In this document: positions 22,546 to 31,458 of the stretch, piece after piece
Numbering within the stretch: position 1 is the first letter of the stretch
Layout of the letters: each line of letters begins with the position of its first letter
Origin: Desulfobacteraceae bacterium
GTDB taxonomy: Bacteria > Desulfobacterota > DSM-4660 > Desulfatiglandales > Desulfatiglandaceae
Assembly: GCA_003599015.1 (NCBI GenBank)
Contig: QZIK01000078.1
Coordinates: 1 to 38,240, forward strand
Length of the DNA: 38,240 bases
Reading direction: 5' to 3'
Notes under the pieces: generated by a model
The model's input: the letters and a program-made list of their open reading frames with translations, nothing else
Databases searched by the model: none
Told to the model about the DNA's origin: nothing
Translations under genes and position numbers: made by a program

Positions 22546-23880
22546 TCAACCCTGTTCAAGAGCGTTTTTAGACTTCCATTCCATCAATATCCTGAAAAGA
22601 TTCTCCCTGCTGTTGACAGAGGGATCGTCAAGTACGATCTCTTGAAGCTTATTGAGGATTATTCCCACCGTCCTGCCCGGTTTTATCCCAAGGGTATCCA
22701 TCACTGAATGGCCGTCTACGGCAAGGGGACTCCATCTCTGACGGGAGCGTTCAGATGTAAGATCATGAATCCTTTGAGCCAATTCATCCAGCTCTGATAC
22801 GTCATCATCTCCGCTCCCCTGTGCCAGGATATCCGCTTTCCTAAGGATTATAAGATCCCTTACATTTTCCTCTCCTACGCGATTGACAAATCGCCTTACG
22901 GCGGCGTTGCTCCACCTTGAGTCGTAAATGAGCATATGATGTTCGACAAGGCGGTTTACTGCCCTTTTCGTTTTAGTGTCAAATCGCAGACGGTTCATTA
23001 TACTGGAAACCATTTCGACTCCAGCCTTTTCATGCCCATAGAAGTGCCAACTGCCCCCTGTTTTTGTTCTAGTAAATGGTTTTGCGACATCGTGGAGGAT
23101 GGCCGCCAGACGGAGATGGGGGATATCCGGAACAAGATCGAGGGTCATGAATGCATGTTCCAGAATGGTGTGCTGATGAGGGGGAGACTGCCTCTTCCTG
23201 TAGCCCTCGGCAAGTTCAGGGATCAGGCGGTGCATAAGACCCGTCCTGAACAACAGACGCATGCCTGAAGAAGGTTTTTTGCTCAAAATGATCTTCAAAA
23301 TCTCGTCCCTGATACGTTCTCCGGCAGCCTTCTCCAGGAGTTCACCATGGGCTGAAATGGCTGTCAGGGTTTGGGGATCAATGGTGAAGTTGAGCTGGCA
23401 GGCGATCCTAACCGCTCTCAAAATACGCAACGGGTCCTCCCTGAATCTGGACAAAGGGTTTCCAACGCATTTTAGTAATGATTTTTCCAAATCCCTCTGT
23501 CCCTTCTGGGGGTCAATGAGTTTGCCCTTGTCAGGATCATAGGCAATCGCATTTATGGTGAAATCTCTTAAGGATAGATCTGTTTCAAGTGAAGGGATCT
23601 TCCCCCTGAAAGGTGTTATCTGATAAAAGTTTCTTTCTACAACGAGTGTTGTGGTTTTATTTTTTAAGGTAAAATGACTTACTTCTTTGAAAAGACTTGC
23701 TGTTTCTTCCAGAGAAGCCGATGTGACAATATCCCAGTCGATGACAGGCAGGCCCAGAAGGCTATTTCTGACTCCTCCTCCCACCACATAGGCTTCGTGC
23801 CCGGCATTCTTAAGACGCCTGCATATATCCTCCACAGGGGCAGGTAAAAGAATCGGCCTGCCGTCAAAATTAATTGGCAT
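22546..23880 (-). CDS. CCA-adding enzyme / poly(A) polymerase family nucleotidyltransferase with HD domain
   Basis: Class II nucleotidyltransferase that adds or repairs tRNA 3' CCA, or part of it. Head motif YVVGGGVRNSL (34-36 Gly) with catalytic pair D48-W-D50 (VIDWDIVTSA); RDFTINAIAYD (105-115); RNA-binding block FREDPLRILRAVR (147-159). A C-terminal HD domain has HTILEH (237-242) and ILHDVAKP (261-268). Length 444. The common GG-x-VRD reads VRN here. It overlaps the end of the CcsB-type gene by 11 bp. Some deltaproteobacteria split A- and CC-adding activities, so the exact specificity is open. Confidence 0.9.
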   Translation of the reverse strand: MPINFDGRPILLPAPVEDICRRLKNAGHEAYVVGGGVRNSLLGLPVIDWDIVTSASLEETASLFKEVSHFTLKNKTTTLVVERNFYQITPFRGKIPSLETDLSLRDFTINAIAYDPDKGKLIDPQKGQRDLEKSLLKCVGNPLSRFREDPLRILRAVRIACQLNFTIDPQTLTAISAHGELLEKAAGERIRDEILKIILSKKPSSGMRLLFRTGLMHRLIPELAEGYRKRQSPPHQHTILEHAFMTLDLVPDIPHLRLAAILHDVAKPFTRTKTGGSWHFYGHEKAGVEMVSSIMNRLRFDTKTKRAVNRLVEHHMLIYDSRWSNAAVRRFVNRVGEENVRDLIILRKADILAQGSGDDDVSELDELAQRIHDLTSERSRQRWSPLAVDGHSVMDTLGIKPGRTVGIILNKLQEIVLDDPSVNSRENLFRILMEWKSKNALEQG

Positions 23881-24709
23881 AGCTATGAAGGCCCGCCAGG
23901 TAGTTTACTCCAAAGTAAGTAAAAAGGACACAGGCGAATCCAACAAGGCACAATATTGCAATCTTTTTTCCCCTCCAACCGCGCACCATTCTTGAATGGA
24001 TAACTGCTGCATAGATCAGCCATGTGATAAGGGACCATGTCTCCTTGGGATCCCAGCTCCAATAGCTTCCCCAGGCTGAGTGTGCCCATACTGAACCTGT
24101 TATAATGCCGAGGGTCAACATTAAAAATCCTATAACTACCATCTGATAGTTAAGCTCATCCAGCATGTCCTTATTTGGAATAAACGTGAAGGAATCACCT
24201 TTTTTCTCAGTTGGGTCATTTCTTTTGAAAAGATACATTAAACTGAATCCAAATGAGAGCCCGAATGCGGCGTAGCCAAGAAAACATGTGACAACATGGG
24301 TAATAAGCCAGTTGCTTTTAAGGGCCGGGATCAAGGGCTGGATCTGGCTGCTTATGCTGGGAGAAAAAGAGGCATATGCCATGGCCAGGAAAACAAGGGG
24401 CATGACAAAAGCCCCTGCGCTCCTGTTCCTGGTGCGCCATTCTACAATAATATAGAGAAGACAGACAGCCCAGGCAAAAAATATAAGTGATTCGTAAAGA
24501 TTAGAAAGGGGAGCACGCCCTATGCCCATTGCATATGACTCCTGCCAGCGGAGAAGAAGAGCTGCGGTATGCAGGGCAAATGAGCCAAGTAGCATAAAGG
24601 CGGCTGTTTTTCCGATGCCAGGGCGCCCCATAACCATCATAAGCAGATATAATACGAATACCAAAAAATAAATAAAGGTAAGATAACTTAGTATTTCTGA
24701 ACTTGTCAT
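23870..24709 (-). CDS. Cytochrome c assembly protein, CcsB/ResC type
   Basis: Integral membrane partner of ResB in system II cytochrome c maturation; it handles heme for attachment to CxxCH proteins. About eight hydrophobic segments and the tryptophan-rich signature WGSYWSWDPKETWSLITW are visible, with conserved His residues around it (AHSAWGSY, VIHSRMVRGW). Length 279 is typical of the short CcsB/ResC form. It lies 14 bp after the ResB gene, the standard order. ATG 24709 used. Presence of system II implies multiheme or other c-type cytochromes elsewhere in the genome. Confidence 0.94.
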   Translation of the reverse strand: MTSSEILSYLTFIYFLVFVLYLLMMVMGRPGIGKTAAFMLLGSFALHTAALLLRWQESYAMGIGRAPLSNLYESLIFFAWAVCLLYIIVEWRTRNRSAGAFVMPLVFLAMAYASFSPSISSQIQPLIPALKSNWLITHVVTCFLGYAAFGLSFGFSLMYLFKRNDPTEKKGDSFTFIPNKDMLDELNYQMVVIGFLMLTLGIITGSVWAHSAWGSYWSWDPKETWSLITWLIYAAVIHSRMVRGWRGKKIAILCLVGFACVLFTYFGVNYLAGLHSYAN

Positions 24710-24723
24710 GATATATCGGCTCC

Positions 24724-26124
24724 TTATGCCGGGAAAAGCGATTTTATGTCTTGAACCAGCCGCTGAAGCTCACGCTCCAATGCGAACCTGTTTCTGCTGG
24801 CCGATCCTGTGATTTTCACATGAACCTTGTTTTTCCCTTTTTCCACAAGCACCCTTATGTGGCGGTGAGAGGAAAAGAAAGTGAGTATGAATCCTGCTGT
24901 AATAAGGAAAAACCCCGACCAGACAAGCGGAACTCCTGGGTCGCGGTTTGCCTGAAGGCCGGTTGCATATCTCATTTGGACTTCTTCCAGAACAAAAATG
25001 TAAGGTTTAAATGCCTTGGGATCGAAACGAGGAGAACGGAGCATCTGCTCAGGGAGCCTGGATCTTATCGTCTCAAAGCCTTCAAATATCCAAAATCGAG
25101 TCGGATCGGACTTGCCGGTCTCAACCGATATGAGGGCCGCCGGGACAGAGCCCATGTGCCTTACCTCCAGGACCTCAAAGGTTCCTTCCTTGCCGGGCAG
25201 GTCTATTTTCTGTCCTATTTCAAGTGTCAGGGATTCGTCAATCTTTCCGCCCTCACTGGTTGTTATCTTAAGACGAATCAGCTTGCCAGCTACCCTTTCG
25301 TAGGTAGATTGATAGAAGGTTATTCCCCCGAAGACGACGGGGTGGTTGACCAGTATGTCCTTTTTTTCAAGCTCTTTTCCCTCAATGAGAAAGGTCAATG
25401 TGGACCTGAATTCCCTGGGCGCACCGTTTTCATAGAACTCCACCGTGAAGTCGTCGCATCTGATTTCAAAGCCTGGGGAGATGGAGGCAGTTCCATTTCT
25501 TAACATTATTGAATCAACTTTTTCCCCCTCTGGAATTCTCACAAAACCCTCAAAGCCAAAAAAAGAACCCACCAGCGAGCCCAAGAGTATAACCAGGATA
25601 CTGAGGTGTAGAATGTAAACTCCGAAATGAGAGAAACGCCCCTTGTCAGCGAGAAAAAAGAAGCGGTCATTATTCTCTTTAAAACGTACACGCCTGTAGC
25701 GTCTGTTGAGAAGGGTCGAAATCCTTTCGCATGATTGCCGGACGGATGCATTGACCGAGAACATCAAATTATCGGGGAGATCTTCAAACTGATGAATACG
25801 ATCCACAGACGGTGAAGCGGCAAATCTTTTCCATGCCGACGGAAAGCGATCTATTGAACAAATCACCAGATTGATGGCAAGCATACCTATAAGGAGCCTG
25901 AACCAACCTGCGTGATAAAGGTCAAAGAGACCGATAAACTCCAGTATTTTTATTATATTGGGATTCAGTCCCTGGATAAACTCGATGGCGCCCTCTTTCT
26001 GTGGAATCAAGGTGCCTGCAACCGACAGGAGCGCAAGCAGAATAAGGAGCACAATGGTAAGTCTCACGGAGCTCAGAAAGCCCCACAGAGGGTTCGGCTT
26101 CTCGCCTTTTACTGTTTTTTCCAT
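24724..26124 (-). CDS. resB: ResB-family cytochrome c biogenesis protein
   Basis: Membrane component of system II cytochrome c maturation. Hydrophobic segments near the N-terminus (VRLTIVLLILLALLSVAGTL) and after it, a large periplasmic domain in the middle and a final membrane helix (VPLVWSGFFLITAGFILTFF). The signature SVRLTIVLLILLA is typical. I chose ATG 26124, preceded by AAAGG; a GTG at 26151 would add nine residues. Length 466. It is first in a minus-strand set with the CcsB-type gene, the CCA enzyme and MltD. The upstream 239-bp gap is shared with divergent serS. Confidence 0.93.
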   Translation of the reverse strand: MEKTVKGEKPNPLWGFLSSVRLTIVLLILLALLSVAGTLIPQKEGAIEFIQGLNPNIIKILEFIGLFDLYHAGWFRLLIGMLAINLVICSIDRFPSAWKRFAASPSVDRIHQFEDLPDNLMFSVNASVRQSCERISTLLNRRYRRVRFKENNDRFFFLADKGRFSHFGVYILHLSILVILLGSLVGSFFGFEGFVRIPEGEKVDSIMLRNGTASISPGFEIRCDDFTVEFYENGAPREFRSTLTFLIEGKELEKKDILVNHPVVFGGITFYQSTYERVAGKLIRLKITTSEGGKIDESLTLEIGQKIDLPGKEGTFEVLEVRHMGSVPAALISVETGKSDPTRFWIFEGFETIRSRLPEQMLRSPRFDPKAFKPYIFVLEEVQMRYATGLQANRDPGVPLVWSGFFLITAGFILTFFSSHRHIRVLVEKGKNKVHVKITGSASRNRFALERELQRLVQDIKSLFPA

Positions 26125-26300
26125 GAATGCCTTTCGTAAGCGCCGCGGCACGTTATGAGTTCTTTTTGAGCGGCCCTGCCGTATCTAAATATACTTTGCC
26201 TTCAGGGTACCAATCAAATAAAGTCATCCAAAGGATTTGACCGCTGCGCTCTAATGATGTAATTAAATTCCCTGACCTTCGGTATCCATGAAGGTAACGG

Positions 26301-26317
26301 TGCGCACCAGGTGCGCA
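26301..26317. promoter_or_regulatory. Near-perfect palindrome upstream of serS
   Basis: TGCGCACC-A-GGTGCGCA: 8-bp arms around a single base; the left arm also lies within the 10-bp palindrome GGTGCGCACC (26299-26308). It sits about 47 bp before the serS start. It could be an operator for serS or the divergent ResB gene. The rest of 26125-26363 shows no gene and no T-box motif. Confidence 0.45.
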
Positions 26318-26363
26318 ATTCTCAAAAATATAGGCTCTGCAGGGCGGATGTAAAGGATTTTAT

Positions 26364-27644
26364 ATGCTTGATTTACGTTTTGTAAGGTCAAACATTGAAT
26401 TGGTAACAGAGATGCTCAAAACAAGAGGGGCTTCCCTGGATATGTCCGAATTCTCATCTCTGGATAAAAAGCGGCGTGAGAGGCTGACACTGCTCGAGGA
26501 CTTGAGAAGACGACGCAATCAGGTTTCTGAAGAAATCGCAGAGATGAAGCGAAGGGGAGAGGATGCATCTAAGGTTATTGGGGAGATGAAGGATGTTGGA
26601 ACGCTGATCAAAGATGCGGAGAAGGATTTGCCTGCCTACGAGGAGAAGCTGGAAAGCCTTCTAATGTATATTCCTAATATGCCACACGAAACGGTACCTC
26701 AAGGGAAGGGATCTGAAGACAATCAGGTTGTTAGAACCTGGGGTGAACCGGCTCCCTTTGATTTTGAGCCTCTTCCCCATTGGGAGATAGGTGAACGGCT
26801 TGGTATTCTTGATTTTCCGAGGGCTGCGAAGATTGCATGTGCAAGATTCGCCCTTTACAGGGGATTAGGAGCCAGGCTTGAGAGGGCGCTGATTAACTTC
26901 ATGCTGGATGTGCATACCCGGGAGCACGGATATACAGAGGTTATCCCTCCTTTCATGGTCAATTCGGCATCCATGACAGGTACCGGACAACTTCCCAAAT
27001 TCGCAGAGGACCTTTTCAAGGTGGACGGATGGGATCTCTACCTGATTCCCACAGCAGAAGTACCTGTGACAAACATCCACAGGGAGGAGGTTTTGTCGGA
27101 GAGTCAACTTCCCATATCCTACGTTGCCTATACCCCATGTTTTCGTTCAGAGGCAGGATCGTATGGGAAGGATACAAGGGGACTCATTCGTCAGCATCAG
27201 TTCAACAAGGTTGAACTGGTTAAAATCACTAGGCCTGAGGACTCTGAAAACGAACTGGAAAAACTGACGGCCAATGCGGAGGAGATCCTAAAAAGACTGG
27301 GACTTCCCTACCGGGTGGTTTGTCTGTGCACTGGAGATCTTGGGTTTTCAGCTGCAAAGACCTATGACCTGGAGGTATGGCTTCCAGGACAGGGACTTTA
27401 CAGGGAGATTTCCTCATGCAGCACCTTCACGGATTTTCAGGCAAGAAGGGCCGGAATAAGGTTCCGTCGAGGCTCAGGCCGGGGTACAGAACTGGTTCAT
27501 ACACTCAACGGTTCCGGACTTGCAGTTGGAAGGACCCTGGTGGCGGTACTTGAGAATTTTCAAAACAAGGATGGAACCATAAGGATCCCGGAGGCATTAA
27601 GATCTTATATGGGAGGTCTGGATGTTATTGAAGGAGGGCTTTAG
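26364..27644 (+). CDS. serS: Seryl-tRNA synthetase
   Basis: Charges tRNA-Ser (and, in this organism, probably tRNA-Sec). The N-terminal long coiled-coil arm covers about 1-110 ([14 protein letters not shown] start; Lys/Glu/Arg-rich helices). The class II catalytic core has TGTGQLPKF, the motif 2 region [20 protein letters not shown], and motif 3 [17 protein letters not shown]. Length 426 is standard. ATG 26364 is preceded by AAAGGA. It starts a plus-strand run with a transpeptidase, glmS and plsC-like genes. The serine it loads on tRNA-Sec would feed selenocysteine synthesis needed by the two TGA genes in this window. Confidence 0.98.
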   Translation: MLDLRFVRSNIELVTEMLKTRGASLDMSEFSSLDKKRRERLTLLEDLRRRRNQVSEEIAEMKRRGEDASKVIGEMKDVGTLIKDAEKDLPAYEEKLESLLMYIPNMPHETVPQGKGSEDNQVVRTWGEPAPFDFEPLPHWEIGERLGILDFPRAAKIACARFALYRGLGARLERALINFMLDVHTREHGYTEVIPPFMVNSASMTGTGQLPKFAEDLFKVDGWDLYLIPTAEVPVTNIHREEVLSESQLPISYVAYTPCFRSEAGSYGKDTRGLIRQHQFNKVELVKITRPEDSENELEKLTANAEEILKRLGLPYRVVCLCTGDLGFSAAKTYDLEVWLPGQGLYREISSCSTFTDFQARRAGIRFRRGSGRGTELVHTLNGSGLAVGRTLVAVLENFQNKDGTIRIPEALRSYMGGLDVIEGGL

Positions 27645-27689
27645 AGCTTTGTTCAAAAGAGTGGATATTTGGATGGGTTGGGAGAAATA

Positions 27690-28928
27690 ATGTACAGAAA
27701 ACTCCTTCCTGCGAGATTTGCATTTTTCGGATTGATCTTTCTTTTTGTCGGAATTTGGATCATTTCAGGGACTGACCTGGAGGCAAATCAGATTTCTACT
27801 CCCAAGGGAACTGCTTCCAGGAGGTCTGAGCCTAGATCTCTTTCCACTTCTGACCTTGCCCGTTATCTGTCAGGGCTTAAACCGGAACATATAGAAAAGC
27901 AAATCTACCTCAAGGATGAGGGTGGCAGAAAACTTAAGGTGACTCTCAGCATTGATCCCGGTCTGCAGGACTATATAAGAAACCTTGCCTCCAACACAAA
28001 GGCCCTTCAGACGTCTGTTGTGGTCATGGATGCCGTTGACGGACGTATACTTGCCATGGTTGATTACGACCAGTTGGGGCAAGGGGATATCTTTTCAATA
28101 AAGGCTGACTATCCGGCTGCCAGCATTTTCAAAATGGTTTCTGCCGCAGCGGCACTCGAGGCAGCCGGCTTCAGTCCGGAGCAAAGCGTTTCATTTGTCG
28201 GCGGACAACATACCCTCTATAAATACCAGTTAAAAGACAAAAGCGGCAAATACACCACAAAGACAACCTTTCGAAAGGCCTTCGCATCGTCCATAAACCC
28301 GGTTTTCGGTAAGCTTGGGATATACCATCTTGGTAGAGGAATTCTAAACGATTATGGGTCCCGCTTTTATTTTAACAGGGCGATTCCCTTTGAGATGGAG
28401 ATGGGGAAAAGCAGGATGGAGGCCCCGAGCGATAATTTCGGACTGGCAGAGCTTGCCTCTGGTTTTAACAAGGAAACCCTTATCTCCCCGCTTCACGCAG
28501 CCATGCTGGGGGCTTCTGTAGCAAATGACGGTGTTATGATGCGTCCGAGAATTGTTGAGACGGTTCAAACGGAAAGCGGAATAACATTGTATGAAGGCAA
28601 AAGCACAGCACTTGCAAGGGTAATCAAGTCTGACACTGCGACGGGGCTTAAGGTTCTTATGCGGGAAACCGTTGTGAGGGGTACCTGTAAAAGAGCCTTT
28701 CATAAGTTGTTTCGCAGCAAGGCTTGCCGGGATGTTGATTTGGGGGCCAAGACCGGTACAATAAATGATAGGCTGGATCGCTTTAAATATGACTGGACCG
28801 TTGCATTCGCAGCTCCCCGTGATGGACGAAGGGCTATAGCTGTGGCCGTTTTGAACGTTCATGGAGAGAAGTTGGGGTTAAGGGCGAATGAGACGGCCAG
28901 TATTGTAATTAATCGCTGGATAAAATGA
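27690..28928 (+). CDS. Small penicillin-binding transpeptidase-like protein
   Basis: Penicillin-binding fold with all three active-site motifs: S145-IFK (SxxK), SIN (201-203) and KTG (354-356, AKTGT). An N-terminal membrane anchor covers about 9-27 (RFAFFGLIFLFVGIWIISG), so the catalytic domain faces the periplasm. At 412 residues it is much shorter than FtsI or PBP2 and lacks their N-terminal dimerisation module; a linker of about 60 residues follows the anchor. It probably acts as a DD-transpeptidase or carboxypeptidase. I chose ATG 27690 because GGGAG lies just upstream. It sits between serS and glmS, consistent with cell-wall synthesis. Confidence 0.85.
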   Translation: MYRKLLPARFAFFGLIFLFVGIWIISGTDLEANQISTPKGTASRRSEPRSLSTSDLARYLSGLKPEHIEKQIYLKDEGGRKLKVTLSIDPGLQDYIRNLASNTKALQTSVVVMDAVDGRILAMVDYDQLGQGDIFSIKADYPAASIFKMVSAAAALEAAGFSPEQSVSFVGGQHTLYKYQLKDKSGKYTTKTTFRKAFASSINPVFGKLGIYHLGRGILNDYGSRFYFNRAIPFEMEMGKSRMEAPSDNFGLAELASGFNKETLISPLHAAMLGASVANDGVMMRPRIVETVQTESGITLYEGKSTALARVIKSDTATGLKVLMRETVVRGTCKRAFHKLFRSKACRDVDLGAKTGTINDRLDRFKYDWTVAFAAPRDGRRAIAVAVLNVHGEKLGLRANETASIVINRWIK

Positions 28929-28943
28929 CGGGGGGCGGATCAG

Positions 28944-30770
28944 ATGTGCGGCATTGTTTGCTACGTAGGCGATAAACAGGCTAAGGGAATTCTGATTGAG
29001 GGCCTCAAGCAGCTTGAATATCGAGGGTATGACTCTGCTGGGATTGCGATTCAGAATGGAAACGCAATCCAATTTGACAGGGCAGTGGGAAGAATAAGCG
29101 AACTGGAGCGCAAAATAAGCGACAGGGCGATGCAGGGAAAGAGCGGAATCGCCCATACAAGATGGGCCACTCACGGAGAGCCGACTGAGGCTAACGCCCA
29201 TCCTCACCGAGACAGGGATGAAAGGGTGTTTGTCATCCATAACGGAATAATCGAAAACTATCGGCTTTTAAAGAAAAGACTTGAGACCAAGGGTTACTCC
29301 TTCAGATCAGAAACCGACACAGAGGTTATTGCCCACCTGATCGCGATTTATTTCCATGGAGATCTTTGTGAGGCGGTAAGGAAGACCATGATTCAGCTTG
29401 AGGGGACTTTCGGAATTGCCGTAATACACAGGGATGTACCAGGTAAGATAGTGGTGGCTAGGCGGGGAAGCCCTCTGGTGATAGGAGTAGGGGAGAACTG
29501 CCATCTGGCGGCATCGGATGTTTCGGCAATGGTGCGCCACACCAATAAGGTGGTGCATCTTCTCGACAATGAGCTCGCCATTCTATCCGCAGAAGATTTC
29601 TCTATCTCCACCGTACAGGCAACCCCCATAGAAAGGAGCACCGAGATAGTAGACTGGCAGGCTGAAGATGCTGAGCTTAACGGATTTCCCCATTTCATGC
29701 TCAAGGAGATCTTTGAACAGCCGGAGACGGTCAGAAATGCTATCCGCGGCAGACTGGATTATGCCGAGGGCATTCCAAGGCTGGGAGGGATAGCTCCTGT
29801 CTGGGACAGCCTTAAGCAGTGTCGACACATTGTTATAGTGGCCTGCGGCACATCTTACTATGCAGGCTATGTAGGGAGATATATATTTGAAAAGCTTACA
29901 GACATAGATGTGTCAGTGGAGCTGGCCAGTGAATTCCGGTACAGGAGGATCAACTTCGCGCCAAACACCTTCGTGATCGCTCTCAGCCAATCAGGGGAGA
30001 CCGCCGACACCCTGGCCGCCATAAGGGAGGCAAAACGAAAGGGAGCGAGTCTCTTGGGGGTTGTTAATGTTGTGGGCAGCTCCATAGCGAGGGAAGCAGG
30101 CGCCGGGGTATATAACCATGCCGGTCCTGAGATTGGGGTTGCCTCAACAAAGATCTTTACGTCGCAGTTGACTATTCTCAGTCTTCTAGCCCTGCTCCTG
30201 GGCAGGCATCATTCCTTGTCTCTTACCGAGGGGGTGGAGGCGATAAGGGCCATTGATGCACTGCCCGGACAGATAAGCAAGGTCCTTTCACTTGCCCACA
30301 GCATTGAAGCCATAGCAGAAAAATATTATCTTAAGTCTAATTGGCTTTTTCTGGGCAGGAAGTACAATTACCCCATAGCTATGGAAGGAGCGCTGAAGTT
30401 AAAGGAGATATCCTATATCCATGCCGAAGGATACGCGGCAGGGGAGATGAAACACGGCCCCATTGCCCTTGTCAATCCAGAGATGCCTACTGTTGCAATA
30501 GCACCGAAAGACAGTGTGTATGAAAAGATGGTAAGCAACATACAGGAAATAAAGAGTCGCAGGGGGCCCGTGATCGTGGTGGTCAACCAGGGTGATGAGG
30601 ACATAAAGGAGATAGCTGACGACGTGATAGAGATTCCAGGGACCCTCGAGTTCTTAAACCCTATTCTTACGGTTATCCCCCTTCAGCTTCTTGCTTACTA
30701 CTGCGCCAGACTTCTTCACAGGGATATTGACAAACCGAGAAACCTGGCCAAAAGCGTCACGGTCGAGTAG
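28944..30770 (+). CDS. glmS: Glutamine-fructose-6-phosphate aminotransferase (isomerizing)
   Basis: Makes glucosamine-6-phosphate for peptidoglycan and lipid A. The N-terminal glutamine amidotransferase domain begins MCGIVCYVGD (catalytic Cys2 after Met removal), with LEYRGYDSAGIA and HTRWATHGEPT. Two SIS sugar-isomerase domains follow (ACGTSYYAGYVG and ALSQSGETADT in the first), ending NLAKSVTVE as usual. Length 608 matches the family. GGGGGGCGGATC lies before the ATG. No glmS ribozyme is expected or seen in the 15-bp gap. Confidence 0.98.
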   Translation: MCGIVCYVGDKQAKGILIEGLKQLEYRGYDSAGIAIQNGNAIQFDRAVGRISELERKISDRAMQGKSGIAHTRWATHGEPTEANAHPHRDRDERVFVIHNGIIENYRLLKKRLETKGYSFRSETDTEVIAHLIAIYFHGDLCEAVRKTMIQLEGTFGIAVIHRDVPGKIVVARRGSPLVIGVGENCHLAASDVSAMVRHTNKVVHLLDNELAILSAEDFSISTVQATPIERSTEIVDWQAEDAELNGFPHFMLKEIFEQPETVRNAIRGRLDYAEGIPRLGGIAPVWDSLKQCRHIVIVACGTSYYAGYVGRYIFEKLTDIDVSVELASEFRYRRINFAPNTFVIALSQSGETADTLAAIREAKRKGASLLGVVNVVGSSIAREAGAGVYNHAGPEIGVASTKIFTSQLTILSLLALLLGRHHSLSLTEGVEAIRAIDALPGQISKVLSLAHSIEAIAEKYYLKSNWLFLGRKYNYPIAMEGALKLKEISYIHAEGYAAGEMKHGPIALVNPEMPTVAIAPKDSVYEKMVSNIQEIKSRRGPVIVVVNQGDEDIKEIADDVIEIPGTLEFLNPILTVIPLQLLAYYCARLLHRDIDKPRNLAKSVTVE

Positions 30771-30772
30771 AC

Positions 30773-31399
30773 ATGGGGGCTGTGAGCAGGCCCCTTGACC
30801 GGTCTGTCGGGCAAATGATGCGAAACAAAGCGCTCGTCCGGCTGGTCAAATCATTGGGCAGGATTTACCTGCCTGTTTTTTTTCGAATAGAGGCCATTGG
30901 ACTCGAAAACATTCCCAGGGACTGCGGCGTTGTAATTGTAGCTAAACACCAGAGGTGGGAGGACATTCCGCTTCTGGCCGCTGCTTTACCCCTTGAGCTT
31001 TACTACGTTGCCAAGTCGGAGCTTTTCACGACGACTTTGGGCCGCCGGCTGATTGGAGGTCTGGGCGGCATTCCCCTCAATCGAGACCGCCCCATGGAAA
31101 GCAGAAACTCTCTCAGGACAATCGGCAGGATACTTGAGAAAGGAAGTGGTCTGGTGGTATTCCCTGAGGGTACTTATTTCAGGGGTAAGATGGGTCCTGG
31201 AAGGGAAGGTGTAGTTAGGTTTATCTCTTCACGATTCGGAGTCCCTTTCCTGCCGGTTGGAATGGAGTATAAAAACAACCTCTGGCGAGGCAGGGTTGTA
31301 ATACGTGTCGGCAAAGCTTTCTTCAGAACAGAGGAATTGCCTTCCGAACTTTTTCTGACAAAGGCAATGGCAGAAATTGAGAGGCTTTCAGGACTTTGA
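30773..31399 (+). CDS. 1-acyl-glycerol-3-phosphate acyltransferase (PlsC-like)
   Basis: Transfers an acyl chain in phospholipid synthesis. Motif I HQRWED (H-x4-D), the IPLNRDRP block and motif III VFPEGTYFRG are present in the correct order, and VPFLPVGMEY near the end is typical. Length 208. The start ATG lies 2 bp after the glmS stop, implying coupled translation; internal ATGs at residues 14-15 are alternatives because no strong ribosome site is visible. Likely membrane-associated. Confidence 0.92.
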   Translation: MGAVSRPLDRSVGQMMRNKALVRLVKSLGRIYLPVFFRIEAIGLENIPRDCGVVIVAKHQRWEDIPLLAAALPLELYYVAKSELFTTTLGRRLIGGLGGIPLNRDRPMESRNSLRTIGRILEKGSGLVVFPEGTYFRGKMGPGREGVVRFISSRFGVPFLPVGMEYKNNLWRGRVVIRVGKAFFRTEELPSELFLTKAMAEIERLSGL

Positions 31400-31458
31400 A
31401 TAACCCTTCAGGCAAATTTACATAGGATTTTAGTCATCTGAATTAAAAAGGAGCGGAG

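Noticed and set aside
26125-26363. T-box riboswitch in the serS leader
   Set aside because: The AGGGTGGNACCGCG antiterminator motif is absent and there is no terminator hairpin with a T-run before serS; only a palindrome is seen.
28929-28943. glmS ribozyme
   Set aside because: The gap before glmS is only 15 bp, too short for the ribozyme.
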